Counted from the first letter of the stretch, positions 12,501 to 19,269 are shown. The stretch is DNA of 64,000 bases from JAKJEP01 sp964580995 (GCA_964580995.1 CAZOMV010000004.1:1-64000), one strand, 5' to 3'. Translations and numbers: made by a program. The notes: generated by a model not told the origin, from the sequence alone.

Positions 12501-12993
12501 AATTGAATTTACCCTGACCAAACCCGGCGCCGGGCAAGTCTATTCCACCGTTATTTTTGGCGGCACTCTGGGTACCGGGTATGGGTTGGCGGAGTCTGTC
12601 GATCGCAATAATGCAGACCGAACCGATATGGCTGTAGTAATGACCGAAGCAATCGGCAGTGGATACTGGCTGGATTTTAGTAATGATCTGACTACCCGTC
12701 GGGAGGAAGTGATAAACATAGTGGCGAACATTGGTGCTCATGAGTTGGGCCATATTTTGGGCCTGGAGCATGCCCGGGAAGTAGGGGTAACTAAACCAAA
12801 TAATGTTATGAATTATTACTGGTATGAAGAAACCGCCATATCGCTTGCCGAACTGGAATTCGAAGAAAGAACCGAATTTCTGGAGTTTGCAGAGAGACAT
12901 TACGATGGTCTTTTCGTGGGCCAGATCGGTTTCCAGAATGAAGTGGATATCCTGCTGCGGAACATCGGATCCGGGACGGTAATGGGTAAATAA
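589..12993 (+). CDS. Giant exported repeat protein with LEPR-XLL-like N-terminus and C-terminal zincin metallopeptidase domain (4,134 aa)
   Basis: The start is supported by an excellent ribosome site (AAGGAG, 7 nt before ATG). A basic N-terminus is followed by PLESRFLL at residues 39-46, the LEPR-XLL-like signature of very large planctomycete surface proteins. Most of the chain (about 500-2700) is Gly/Asp/Val-rich short repeats of the type GGDLGxxxVxGDV, suggesting a beta-solenoid. PPC-like domains (YSFSLMAGETISIELF near 723; VYSFQLEEGQQITLDV near 3780) and two copies of a roughly 130-residue module (about 2990-3140 and 3500-3640) follow. The C-terminus has HELGHILGLEH with zinc ligands H4051, H4055 and H4061, catalytic E4052, and a Met-turn candidate at M4074 (NNVMNY). 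This is the metzincin/M10-like pattern. I infer a secreted or cell-surface adhesin-peptidase, substrate unknown. It is followed after 55 nt by a small membrane protein with which it may be co-transcribed. Confidence 0.8.
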   Translation: MNRLIRRNRRQRTGKSLLERIRSKIGKEPSLRSTLIAEPLESRFLLTTLTLPKGVTSPTQFIYADPEETDPGSDVPAFNLIQIGTLSGEGPSKDIIVEIYDYLGNDIAGDLTIDGQTSSLFGGPGGLRILDEVPSDQIGGLGNLSISALATYNNITYGISEQGLLVRIDTNNGTILGQVLGTLRDEQSPGIVFSNFQAADFGSDGNLYAVVQTALYDSVLVTIEITDPNHWGDVDPVGKDINGLDNYLNSRVGDEDSNITTIVRDPNFTPDPVLGSLVQFIGFDAGTPEFVSISTNSTVTGELLVTTSTRAGVDDNTRIDGLMYDNQGRLFGLFTTVEEGVLTGGKLVMVNLNAAVENRFTDVEGYGIVPGTEDTNIVLTGMSFNSNTGLGYATDPRTHTLYQIAADRLIQTGDGFVLEGLSDVYMMYVVSSTADVYITMTYFTVDDAGIHYQPTGGAPGYVFTDEVVANMFTPAEAGGVMIGTEPIVVPNTTEISWSPRETFLDSSDTKDSPAKGFWGDRVMRPGIVVGQPDDLQDIGLIQVGGGIFGDVVVNGSIGMMYAGILGTNTIEIAGDIQSLVVNTQAGGMSSSVNSWHLADDAYMRVEGEMADFYSNGDWGLPMEIRGRVDAPSFPGVLDVTVSDTSLGPSGEVYVTGVREIERKVNADGDPPDPGQFPWGGLDRNDGSFIITNDSPYTAQYIGAVDGKVTVFGDTESLDWDPSDYYSFSLMAGETISIELFYTNGSSNYITGHPYNPSSQDRIWGVTLYDPELNQVAAGGEADLGTPDIDGSGVGAAGTMLPLEFTAEEAGIYTIVVGSVASYRLDLSGMTAVVLGGGNVGGDLRSRGMEGNGKSNIWIPTGNMGAISIGGAMRGGNIRVDQGSLGALRAAANALPGGDLFVSGPGASFGYSMDIIGGGGGVLSANCTLSVGGDVGMVSSPLVSRLDVNIGGDLQSFHIGVDGVGAADYVGHIVVDGNIGEVVIQGDFGPSWLDEFGNVWVTTDVGIFANADGLGARGVIDVIRVSGDFGQSNGFVHELPVSAGGRGGNVRFVDIGGSIYFRTAYWGDFFGPFTFNPGQAVEIVDDSGALVQIAPGYRGGNTDVFNASMAGMIQPTPTEGTGGVLTLKLLPIRDQTYQEFVDNNYNFNQTALGFAIAEIQSTDGLRVSSKGGPLEIGMVTVAGVVDNSIVFSGSSVISALEVHADGPVATGDDQQTATTGITRVINNTAGGDIVSLVIGSDAAARNVAVTETSIVVTVHEGINGPFVELIRLNGNLGYTAGNTGQIIQSKILSTVIEVGNSLTVAGDPGGTQRSGLLSGASVTSIMVAGALGDVDVRGDVNRIVINSDNSRAVGQFDGVAGAIIVHGNLGRIELGDGISDPGTGRFADSGLFVYGAIDRVDVSGYGNNIAGPVFAADSIGQVNVSNGSRILGYNANQLNLERARNGYFSHPTIAVTVFFDVFNLSDNYWTHTGEIGSINVKGEDSYIFGAQITATVINKITVNGGAEGIFSSDIKGHGANASTIGFINSIVVGGEGIRDTVISASREIGSINVLPGGTIEYSEIRMDTNFAGAGKRIGSITADAFYYTDIDAGNKLDKVTARDEIFDLEIEAGELGTLQVKNEMLGSAIIVAGPVKLISVGGDLISTISITGPFGDLKCLKVGGDLGTPAGGEVVVDGQVEKIVVSGDFLADFYLNYYPQPVTPGNPDGGFVAYPGRAGVELKSMVVGGQIRGIGHIGGDVGLISSGGEFGIPGSLLHVYGDLAVFSVGSKKSMADLESSLIVDGDLGKVTVYGNVNGQIDVVQDFNSLTLIGGKTADARADLNASITVGGDFNKLTITNGDISETDVVDGGALTIDVNGEGPQITIKGSDIDGLLRDGGEGQQPSGIDIDGSLNGTYIAVGDVERIVLGENLSETGIIIIDGNLGELVVEGSIEGKVYVSGTIGSIIAGNMGLSASTIATITAGGSIGTIAISGEMQDSYILAGFDPGMDWDLVNDPDFSPGDLTTELTVDGTTADPAEQALAGDIQKIQVGILNHSVVAAGVSPGRNTTFGDLDGSDVAGSGLSRIGSVILGQVLGDGSSFGIFADTEIGSLKIGKNKISVPAYLAQSGFGAWTVLAEEPEGIDGIPVQQGMPLTLLFGDKLVTVTLSGPGVGLVVPGADQIEAIQLSGTTDKTTVKIEAKGSDVIDVGQLFTSDDGSLKQLILDGRIHTATQDATLYIGGGIAKLSLGGVGAGSTIDIAGSVGTASLGALSGSASAATGISVQGDIAKLITGTYGAYVTVNADNISQLAVRGDMDGVLNIQEYLLGKMQVSGDMAGTISSEGTISRLVVGGLFSGGVRARKDIDRFTAGSMYDGVVAASGDFYFAQVYGDVEFSTLAAGLDTGADARLDVTDVVGRGDLKTVVIGGDFVQSNLAAGIASGADGYFATGDDFLADVNVEQLDAPQVNGITISSDLKSIEVSFLVPDQGESSNINSVQIKGYVEGSIYPSEQFAIAAAGEVGTVFVHSKAFGGSEAENIVVENVTTKGMRASTLNVADINSSNVLTAPFQVRSDGLDHLFGTADDIIIQGDDDDSTNPTVSIEFDESTQTVKFTKEDGFLINNNGTNYYQIVLDASQITNIMGVPLDGEFSGQWPTGNGMPGDGNFVYYFSVGDLGDAVATAFTPFPLQEYASGFPTNQQWQYRSQTGDAGILQGSFDDFDLLRLTQLEKGQILNIGINDGQTVGTGFSNLFQLVLYKLEDNLDLSAQEIVGYGGRNDLNPSRDVVVPELDELAYAGGIFYGYENIGQQFYSLTPVNLNLDVNLLENDLEDLNNLLATPGTLTDINALGYHVGNSIWAIVDFQPASGAARKSLVLITDLDNPDTTTITMSSKDVGSRDIVGLAELDGVLYGLDAAHNALVAFNSDLTSSNFGQITNTFTLTNTELVWAGLSVNADGDALLALHDQPLDVLTNFYNDALYEINPNSVLGGNQINPVLFYEFPYDLERQGLAVQPGGVILAGVPLRGSPVGDTVRIDFASESVSVTNTQYHVFGSDTTVFPGFDNTITSDKLVVLENNRLQNFVEEGLFYAFEINYDQQVGPITVTISDIDWLNDTEFGQLSSVFTDSPENVTITGIGANTLRFEIDTDLGDGSFRLYFSGSSWVEFIDSEGEILLGGLKGNEAREDLSPVRDMIMPDLTELAIASANLDTYITVEFTEELRDALPEDLVEEVEDNGLTAGLWNQLLDQLPQNMWDDLFAAVVFTSYDALGYDADQEYFALVSTTSLDVRPILVQDPLDPLGEQVPLTLEVLSDIFDQSFDTRDVTIDAVKGFEFGVYDAALGIDELWMVATVTVENVGTYDFLLNIDSILDPYEGMTLGRDDLTVMVNQAEVFMDITDLAYRDDKIYAIDSVSDTLVTIDTRMQVIDLLTNEPINNPNFGKISLIDGQLGNLGDPGSGQIDIVGLDFDSDGVLYALDNYSDSLMRLNTETVSEPSAVRMEVDQVLAGGDYSAFNFDSNDFALMVRSVAGSPVGQTLQITVNSTSTASHTFGTSATTAVGGVSVTSSAAANTAAQVVEEGGFYRLDITYGTSQGDLVIDLSNILWGGSGSGNVDSVFVTDPANVTVANFATDFIRLNIDSNNGDGTVSVYFGATSDLLYATQGGIVTTVDIQYTDGQGNDLVEMIPEDGNYILEISSMMNTTYDLDITLSDDGNSDFGTDTTASGIAYDPIGPSNRPISLAAGSTDLVVDEDDDTVFYYNPARSGASVEDGFRVKGELLVPGEANSLAVYSELGNLMDVDVYSFQLEEGQQITLDVDSDINYGRDEVGIIVGIYNGDLETLTAALGDGSDVLTPAQLADPNYTAQAIFTVPNHGSVTIDPSVNGVGTYYIVVSSNPFESDPDKEEISYALKITTTEPEAVEAAPSQLVWLAFDGAIADYLASAGAGFSAADTNRPAFDITDFGLGATSRSWLIQQIADRIEEIYRQAGLGEDEIEFTLTKPGAGQVYSTVIFGGTLGTGYGLAESVDRNNADRTDMAVVMTEAIGSGYWLDFSNDLTTRREEVINIVANIGAHELGHILGLEHAREVGVTKPNNVMNYYWYEETAISLAELEFEERTEFLEFAERHYDGLFVGQIGFQNEVDILLRNIGSGTVMGK

Positions 12994-13048
12994 GGTAAGG
13001 TATGGAAATGCTAAGAACCGAATCAGGGAATAGATAAGGAGATACAGG

Positions 13049-14053
13049 ATGGCAACGGATAAGAAGATTGGTCGAATCTGGTTATGGGTGGTATCGATCT
13101 TCTGGGCGGCGGCGTTCGTAGGACTGTTTTATGGGGTGCTAGTTACTATTTTTCTTCTGGAAGAGTATTCGAGTGACCTGTTACTCAGCAGAGATATAGC
13201 GTGGGTGATCGCTGTTCTTTGTGGTTATATTGCGTTCAGCCTGAGTTTGGTTTTGCTAGTATATTATATTGCGGGTATCAGCCGAAACTGCGAATCGATG
13301 GTGAACGATTTGCGGCGGCTGCTGGCGGGGCAGACGCAGAATGAGGCGATCCTAACGCAGATTAACGAAAACCAGTTTCTCAGCGATGCGGTGAAAGCGG
13401 TAGCCTTTCGGGAAAAGGACCGGTCGGTGGTGCAGGAAGCCATTCAGCAGGATATCCGGATCGGAAACTGGGACAGTGCCTTGCATTTGATCCAGGTCCT
13501 GGAAGAGAAGTTCAGCGGCAAACAGGAAGCCTTGCAGATGCGGGCGGAACTGGACGAATACCGGAATGCGACGATTCAGGAAAAAATCGATAAGGGGATC
13601 AAGCATATCGAATCGTTATGGATGATCCATCATTATGAAGATGCCCAGAAAGAAGTGGAACTGCTGATGAGGATCTATCCGCAGGATGAGCGGGTGCAGG
13701 CCCTGGAGGGGCAGACCGACCGGCGTCAGCAGGGGCACAAGAAGGAACTGCTGGCCCGCTGGGACAAGGCGGTGAAAAGCAACGATGTGGAACAGGGGGT
13801 CGAATTGCTGAAGTTGCTGGATGCATATTTGACGCCGACGGAAGCGGCGGCGCTGGAAGAATCGGCCCGCGGGGTTTTCAAGGCCAGGCTGCACAACATG
13901 GGGGTGCAGTTTTCGCTGTTTGTGACGGAACGGGAATGGAACAAGGCGCTGAAGCTGGGTAAAGAGATTGTCGAAGAGTTTCCCAACAGCCGGATGGCCC
14001 AGGAAGTGCGGGATAAATTGCCGGTGCTGGAACAGCGGGCGGGCAGTCAGTGA
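13049..14053 (+). CDS. Membrane protein with two N-terminal helices and a TPR-like cytoplasmic/periplasmic domain
   Basis: The ATG follows a good AAGGAGA site. Residues about 10-32 (LWVVSIFWAAAFVGLFYGVL) and 47-75 (AWVIAVLCGYIAFSLSLVLL) are membrane helices. The rest is a helical, charged domain of about 250 residues with a tandem-helix pattern: paired helices around GNWDSALHLIQVLEEKF, HHYEDAQKEVELLMRIYPQD and REWNKALKLGKEIVEEFPNS, each reminiscent of TPR units and ending in a Pro-containing turn. No catalytic motif is visible. The gene sits 55 nt after the giant zincin protein and may be in the same transcript. I do not recognise a named family. A scaffold role at the membrane would be a guess. 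Confidence 0.7.
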   Translation: MATDKKIGRIWLWVVSIFWAAAFVGLFYGVLVTIFLLEEYSSDLLLSRDIAWVIAVLCGYIAFSLSLVLLVYYIAGISRNCESMVNDLRRLLAGQTQNEAILTQINENQFLSDAVKAVAFREKDRSVVQEAIQQDIRIGNWDSALHLIQVLEEKFSGKQEALQMRAELDEYRNATIQEKIDKGIKHIESLWMIHHYEDAQKEVELLMRIYPQDERVQALEGQTDRRQQGHKKELLARWDKAVKSNDVEQGVELLKLLDAYLTPTEAAALEESARGVFKARLHNMGVQFSLFVTEREWNKALKLGKEIVEEFPNSRMAQEVRDKLPVLEQRAGSQ

Positions 14054-14081
14054 TTGACGGAAGGTAAAATAGTATTATAAT
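14054..14081 (+). promoter_or_regulatory. Strong sigma70-type promoter upstream of the HEAT-repeat protein
   Basis: TTGACG (14054-14059), a 16 bp spacer and a perfect TATAAT (14076-14081) begin immediately after the stop codon of the preceding gene. This indicates that the next gene has its own transcript, with a leader of about 70 nt. Confidence 0.6.
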
Positions 14082-14158
14082 GGGTTGGAAAACCAGGATA
14101 TGCGATTTTGGATATAAATTAGTGAAAAGGACCGAATAGATTAAGCGGAGGCTCAAAA

Positions 14159-16366
14159 ATGGGCAAAAAACGTGGTAAATGGATAGTGGCAATGGCTCTT
14201 TTGATGGCGATGTGCGTGAGTGCACCCGCGGTTTTGGCCCAGACTACAGCGAAAGACCCCCAGGAGCAGGTCCGGCAGAACTGGGATGAGTTGATGCACT
14301 ATACCTTAATCGGCCGGCTGGACCTGGCGAAGGAATTTGGTGAGGCTCTGGTAGCCTCCAGCCCGGATCCTGTCTATCTGCTTTCCCTGGCGGAGAGCGA
14401 CCGCTATACCGATAGTTATCGCAATCTGAATATTCTGCAGAAAAATGCGGATCTGGCGGAGATGGCGGGGAAGATACTCAAACTGCTGGAAGACGGACGT
14501 TTCCAGCAGCGGACGGATTTTCAGCGCATCGCGATCGATGTGACCCGGCTTTCCGATACGACCCGAGCCCGAATGAATGCCTTGAAACGGCTTCAGGATT
14601 CGGGGGAGTGGGCGATCCCGGTTATGATTCAGGCCTTGCGGGATGCCGGTCGCAGCGATGAATTTGCCAATATCAAATGGGCCTTGCCGCAAATCGGGAA
14701 AGCGGCCGTGAATCCGCTGGTGGTGGTTTTGCAGCAATGCGGGGAATTGGAAATCAAGTTGATTGTGCTCGATGCCCTGGGGAAAATCGGTTATCCGGCC
14801 TCGCTGCCTTATATCCGCGAGGTGGTGGAAGACAAAGAATCCAGTCCGGAGCTGAAGGCGGCGGCCTTATCGGCGATTGGGCGAATCCTGGGAGCCGAAA
14901 ATGCCAGTACGGTTTCCGCGTCCATCTTATATGAGCGGTTAGCGCGGGATTATTATCAAAATCTTTCTTCTCTGCAGGTGCCGGAAAATCAGGATTATGC
15001 CAATGTCTGGTTCTGGAAGGATCAGGGCGGATTGTATTTTGAACAGGTACCGAGCGGGGCTTTCGCTGAATTGATGACGATGCGTTGCTGCGAGTTGTCG
15101 CTGAAGCTGGATCCGGCGCTGGGCACCACGATTTCCTTGTGGCTGTCCGCCTTTTTCCGTCTGGAAGCAGAAGGATTTAAACAGCCGGAGTATTTCGGAA
15201 CGGGTCATGCCGATGCCGATACCTACGCACTGACGGCAGGGCCTGAATATCTTCATCGGGTGCTGTCGCTGGCACTGGAGAATCGCAATCGTCCGGTGGC
15301 ACTGCATGCGATTCAGGCTTTGCAGCGGAATTCCGGACAAAAATCCCTGCTGCTGGAGCTGGAATCCCAGCAGCCGCTGCTCAAGGCCCTGAACTATCCC
15401 GACCGGGAAGTGCGTTTCAGCGCCGCTCTTACGCTGGGGAAAGCCAATCCGCAGGCGAATTTCAATCATAGCGAACTGGTCGTTCCGATCATCGCTGAGG
15501 CATTGCTCCAGAAGGGGAAAAAGTATGCGGTTGTTGTGGATGAAAATCAGGATCGGCGTAACGGTTTGGCGGCTTCGCTGGGCGGTACGGGATTTTTCGC
15601 AGAAGTTGTTAATGGAGAAAATTTTGCGGTTATGCTGGAGCAGGCAAGCGGGTTGGCCAGTTTTGACTTGATCGTTCTATCGGAAAATATTCAGAACCCG
15701 AATCTTTCGGAGGCTATGGAGACGATCCGAAAAAACTATCATCTGGCGTTTACTCCCACGATCGTGCTTTCGGAAAGTCGAAACCTTACGCTGCTGCGGA
15801 AAAGCCTGGAAGCCGATTCTTTTGTGGAAGTGGTTTTGGATAATACACCTGCCGAAGAGCTGGCGGCACTGGTGCCGACGATTCTTTCCCGCAATCAATC
15901 GCAGTCATTCAGCGGTGAACTGGCGGATACCTATGCTCAGGCCGCCGCGGATATCCTGCTGAATCTGGCAACGGTCCGGAACCCGGTATTAGACGTTATG
16001 AAAGCGGAACCCGCTTTGTTGGCGGCCATTTCGGATGAACGAAAACCCATTCAGGAAACGGCGACCAAAACGCTGGCCCATATGGATTCGCTGGAATCGC
16101 AGCGAGCCATTGCGCGATTGTCATTGGATGAAAAGGTGGAAATTCCGGTGCGTCTGATGGCGTTTCGTGCCCTGGCTACGTCCGCCAAGATGTTTGGAAA
16201 TTTGCTATTGACCGAGCAGGTGGGTGCGATCTACAGCATCGTCAATTCTTTGGAAGCGAATGTCGAATTGCGAAATCTGGCGGCGGAAGCGTATGGATCG
16301 CTGAATTTACCCAGCGTTACCATCAGCCAATTGATTCTGAATCAGGCCAGGAGCGGCTCCCGCTAA
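14159..16366 (+). CDS. Exported HEAT-repeat protein with an embedded degenerate receiver-like domain
   Basis: ATG follows GGAGG at proper spacing. Residues 1-28 form a signal peptide (basic start, hydrophobic core, AVLA|Q cleavage-like site), so the protein should act outside the cytoplasm. Residues about 140-270 show HEAT/PBS-like helical repeats (AIPVMIQALRDAG, VNPLVVVLQQCG, AALSAIGRILGAE), and more occur at about 370-440 and 620-730. Between them, residues about 453-580 look like a response-regulator receiver fold: a strand KYAVVVDENQDRRNGLAASL, then FDLIVLSEN, then TPTIVLSESRNLTLLRKSL, then a final VVLDN. The usual phospho-acceptor Asp is replaced by Ser/Glu in the FDLIVLSEN strand, so phosphorylation is unlikely. 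It lies upstream of the secretion operon but has its own promoter. Function unknown. Confidence 0.7.
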   Translation: MGKKRGKWIVAMALLMAMCVSAPAVLAQTTAKDPQEQVRQNWDELMHYTLIGRLDLAKEFGEALVASSPDPVYLLSLAESDRYTDSYRNLNILQKNADLAEMAGKILKLLEDGRFQQRTDFQRIAIDVTRLSDTTRARMNALKRLQDSGEWAIPVMIQALRDAGRSDEFANIKWALPQIGKAAVNPLVVVLQQCGELEIKLIVLDALGKIGYPASLPYIREVVEDKESSPELKAAALSAIGRILGAENASTVSASILYERLARDYYQNLSSLQVPENQDYANVWFWKDQGGLYFEQVPSGAFAELMTMRCCELSLKLDPALGTTISLWLSAFFRLEAEGFKQPEYFGTGHADADTYALTAGPEYLHRVLSLALENRNRPVALHAIQALQRNSGQKSLLLELESQQPLLKALNYPDREVRFSAALTLGKANPQANFNHSELVVPIIAEALLQKGKKYAVVVDENQDRRNGLAASLGGTGFFAEVVNGENFAVMLEQASGLASFDLIVLSENIQNPNLSEAMETIRKNYHLAFTPTIVLSESRNLTLLRKSLEADSFVEVVLDNTPAEELAALVPTILSRNQSQSFSGELADTYAQAAADILLNLATVRNPVLDVMKAEPALLAAISDERKPIQETATKTLAHMDSLESQRAIARLSLDEKVEIPVRLMAFRALATSAKMFGNLLLTEQVGAIYSIVNSLEANVELRNLAAEAYGSLNLPSVTISQLILNQARSGSR

Positions 16367-16539
16367 AAATCGGATTTTGGACAACGTAAAGTAGCAACTT
16401 GTAGTGCAGAGTGGCTTCAGTAGTCTGTTTTTTTATCCAACATACGGTCTGGAAAATGGTCTTATAGAGAAGATGGCGGCGCCGGCGGCGGGCCGAATAT
16501 CTTTGTAAGTGCTTATTAGACATTGGATTAGGTTGACTT

Positions 16540-17763
16540 ATGCCAATATATCAATACAAGGCTATGGACCGGATGGGGCAGGTTGTCCAGGGACAGATCG
16601 AGGCGGAGTCTCAGCAGGGGGCCATAGCGGTTTTGGCGGAAAAGGGACATTTTGTCGATGAAATTGTACCGCGGGTCTATACTTCGACCGGTCCGAAAAC
16701 GAGCCAGAAAGGATTCAAACTTCGTTTGTCGGATAAGGACCTGTCCGAATTTATCTGGCAATTCGCTACCGCTCTGCAATCGCAATTGCCGTTGATTACC
16801 GCCTTGCAGGTAGTCGGCCAGCAGAATCCCAGCCAGAAAGTGAAAGGTCTGGTGGCCGGATTGACGGAGATGATCACGTCCGGGCGTTCTCTTTCCGAGG
16901 CGATGGCCAGGTATCCGCGTATCTTTGATAATCTCCATCTGTCCATGGTCGCGGCCGGGGAAGCCAGTGGTACGCTGGTGCAAAGTATGAATCAAATGGC
17001 AAAGCTGCTCGAGCGGGAGCTCGAAATCAGAAATAATATTCTTACGGCGGCCTTGTATCCTGCCTTTGTGCTCTGTCTGGGACTGATTTCGATTGTGATT
17101 GTTGTCACCTGGATTTTACCGCAGATTCTCTATACGCTGGCCGGCGATGTCAGCCAATTGCCCTGGCCGACCAAGGTGACCCTGGCCATCAGCGGATTTA
17201 TTAAGTATTATGGCTTGCCATTGTTAGGCGCAGGGGTGGTTCTGGCTTTTCTGGTGAAACGCTGGAAGAAGACAGCCCTGGGCAAGTATTCCTGGGACCG
17301 GATCAAACTGGCGATTCCGGTCTTTAATGTGGTCCAGCGAAAATGGGCGGTGTCGCGTTTTGCCCGGACGCTGGGGACCCTGATGCAGGAAGGGATCAAT
17401 ATTCTGGAGGCTCTGCAAATCGTTCGGGATACGCTGGGAAACGAAGTATTGGCTCAGGATATCGACAAGCTGGCTACCCAGGTTCGCACCGGTTCGGGTC
17501 TGTCCCAGCCGTTGGTGAAGTCGGGCCGGTTTCCGCCGCTGCTGATTCAGATTGTTTCGGTGGGGGAAGAGACCGGGTCGCTGGCTCCTCTGCTGCTGGG
17601 AGCGGCGGATGCTTTTGATCGCGATACCCAGACGGCCGTGAAACGATTTATGGCGATCTTTCCCGCGGTGCTCATCCTGATCCTGGCGTTGGTGGTCGGC
17701 TTTATTGTCGCTGCGACCCTACTTCCCATTGTGCAAATTGAGACTGCGATTCCGGGTTTATAA
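16540..17763 (+). CDS. gspF: Type II secretion system inner-membrane platform protein GspF
   Basis: The protein starts with MPIYQYKAMDRMGQVVQG, the standard GspF/PilC opening. It has two T2SSF domains (about residues 70-195 and 270-400), each with a helical bundle followed by a membrane segment (AALYPAFVLCLGLISIVIVV; AVLILILALVVGFIVAATLL). The length of 407 residues is normal. GspF is the polytopic inner-membrane core that contacts the assembly ATPase GspE. Here gspE is not in the window, so the ATPase must be encoded elsewhere. This is the first gene of a tight F-G-H-I-J-K set. The ribosome site is weak (TTAGG). Confidence 0.93.
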   Translation: MPIYQYKAMDRMGQVVQGQIEAESQQGAIAVLAEKGHFVDEIVPRVYTSTGPKTSQKGFKLRLSDKDLSEFIWQFATALQSQLPLITALQVVGQQNPSQKVKGLVAGLTEMITSGRSLSEAMARYPRIFDNLHLSMVAAGEASGTLVQSMNQMAKLLERELEIRNNILTAALYPAFVLCLGLISIVIVVTWILPQILYTLAGDVSQLPWPTKVTLAISGFIKYYGLPLLGAGVVLAFLVKRWKKTALGKYSWDRIKLAIPVFNVVQRKWAVSRFARTLGTLMQEGINILEALQIVRDTLGNEVLAQDIDKLATQVRTGSGLSQPLVKSGRFPPLLIQIVSVGEETGSLAPLLLGAADAFDRDTQTAVKRFMAIFPAVLILILALVVGFIVAATLLPIVQIETAIPGL

Positions 17764-17787
17764 ACAAAAGAAGCAGAAGAAAGGATT

Positions 17788-18237
17788 ATGATAATGAACC
17801 ATTTAGATAACAGGATTCGGACCGGAGGGCGGCTCGCTCCCCAAGGATTTACCATCATCGAGGTTTTAGTGGTCATATTGCTGATCAGTTTGTTGGCCGT
17901 CTTTATGGTGCCCCGCTATCTGGACCGTGTCGAAGGAGCCAAACACAAGACCGCGAAATCGCAAATTGCCCTGCTGGAACAGAACCTGAGTGCCTTTTAT
18001 ATGGATTGCAGTTCCTACCCTTCGGAATTAAGTGCGCTGCGAACGGCGCCTGCCAATCTTTCGGGTAAATGGCACGGTCCCTATGGCAAGGAAAGTGATT
18101 TTGTGGATCCGTGGGGAAATCCCTTCAAGTATATTTTCCCGGGCACTAAAAATCCGTCCAGTTTTGATATTGTTTGTTATGGCAGCGACGGCCAGCCGGG
18201 CGGCGAAGGGTATGCCGCCGATATTACCAATGACTGA
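17788..18237 (+). CDS. gspG: Major pseudopilin GspG
   Basis: A short leader ends in Gly20, followed by FTIIE and a hydrophobic helix (VLVVILLISLLAVFMV), the type IV prepilin signal cut by a prepilin peptidase, with Glu at +5. The rest matches the GspG globular fold: YPSELSAL, then DPWGNPFKY and the late CYGSDGQPGGEG loop that binds calcium in known GspG. The ATG at 17794 is better spaced (8 nt) from AAAGGA than the one at 17788, so the real protein may be two residues shorter. The gene follows gspF by 24 nt. GspG is the main subunit of the pseudopilus. Confidence 0.92.
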   Translation: MIMNHLDNRIRTGGRLAPQGFTIIEVLVVILLISLLAVFMVPRYLDRVEGAKHKTAKSQIALLEQNLSAFYMDCSSYPSELSALRTAPANLSGKWHGPYGKESDFVDPWGNPFKYIFPGTKNPSSFDIVCYGSDGQPGGEGYAADITND

Positions 18238-18253
18238 CAGGGCATGAATCGAG

Positions 18254-18832
18254 ATGCGAACCAGAGGCCGCGAAACAGGATTTACCGTTCTTGAAATTCT
18301 GGTAATGATTACCATTATCGCTCTGGCCAGTACGATTTCCGCTCTTCATATTTATCACAGTCTGGACAGCGTTTCTTTATACGGAGCGTCGAAAAAGCTG
18401 CTGTACACCGCCCGGTATGCCCGACTGCTGGCGGTGGAAAATCATCAGAGTTGTATTTTGCATATAGATATCGATCAAAATTCCTATTATCTGAGCGTGC
18501 AGAAGACGGGGATTCCCGTGAAAACCCACGAAGAATCAGAACCGGCCGCGGTGGTGAATAATATTTATGTGAGCCCGACGGTTCTGCCGGAAAAAATCAC
18601 GTTTGGAAAAGTGCAGGTGGAGGGGGCGGCCCCGGCGGAAAGGGGAGAAGTGAAGATCCAGTACCGGGAGGACGGCCGTGTGGAGGCCGCCTTGATTCAG
18701 ATGGGAAACCAGCAGAGTATTTATACGGTATTGCTCAATCCGTTTACCGCCAAGGCGGAGCTGCGGACCGAGAAAATCGAAACGTTGCCGGCGGATACCG
18801 TGGATCTGGACAAAAAGGAAAGTTCCAGGTAA
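18254..18832 (+). CDS. gspH: GspH-like minor pseudopilin
   Basis: A nine-residue leader, RETG|FTVLE, is followed by a hydrophobic helix (ILVMITIIALASTISALHIY). After it come the GspH-like helix (SKKLLYTARYARLLAVENHQ) and short beta strands (SCILHIDIDQNSYYLSV). The length of 192 residues fits GspH. Its position between G and I supports the assignment. It probably joins the pseudopilus tip or shaft. The C-terminal third is charged and of unclear structure. Confidence 0.75.
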   Translation: MRTRGRETGFTVLEILVMITIIALASTISALHIYHSLDSVSLYGASKKLLYTARYARLLAVENHQSCILHIDIDQNSYYLSVQKTGIPVKTHEESEPAAVVNNIYVSPTVLPEKITFGKVQVEGAAPAERGEVKIQYREDGRVEAALIQMGNQQSIYTVLLNPFTAKAELRTEKIETLPADTVDLDKKESSR

Positions 18833-18873
18833 GGGATTCCGGCATGCGGGCATTCAATAGGTGAAAGGAAGTC

Positions 18874-19245
18874 ATGAAAACCCGAAGAAGCGGTTTTACT
18901 TTAATTGAAGCATTGGCGGGCAGCCTGATTTTCGCGATTGGTGCGGTGGTGATCTGCGGGCTGAGCCATCGATGTGTTGTCAATAACGTGCGGGGACAGG
19001 AATACGAACAGGCCTATCGGCTGCTGGATGAATGTCTGGATCAGGCTTCGTGCGATTTGCATACTCTGATCGAAAAAGAAAAGAAGGAGGGGGATTTTCC
19101 GCTGCTGCAGCCCCCGTACCAATATTCTCTGGTGGCCGAGCCGGCCGATATTGCCAAGGTATATTGGGTGACGGCGGAGGTGTTCTGGTTTGTGGCAGAC
19201 CAGAAGTATTCGGTAAAAGCCGATACGCTGCTCTATGACCGGTAA
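18874..19245 (+). CDS. gspI: GspI-like minor pseudopilin
   Basis: A clean AAAGGA site precedes ATG. The leader RRSG|FTLIE and the following hydrophobic helix (ALAGSLIFAIGAVVICGLSH) are a prepilin N-terminus with Glu at +5. The 123-residue length and the place just before gspJ fit GspI, which in known systems forms the I-J-K tip complex. The globular part is small and diverged, so the symbol rests mainly on gene order and signal. Confidence 0.7.
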   Translation: MKTRRSGFTLIEALAGSLIFAIGAVVICGLSHRCVVNNVRGQEYEQAYRLLDECLDQASCDLHTLIEKEKKEGDFPLLQPPYQYSLVAEPADIAKVYWVTAEVFWFVADQKYSVKADTLLYDR

Positions 19246-19269
19246 TCAACAGGTTCCATCCGAAAGACG

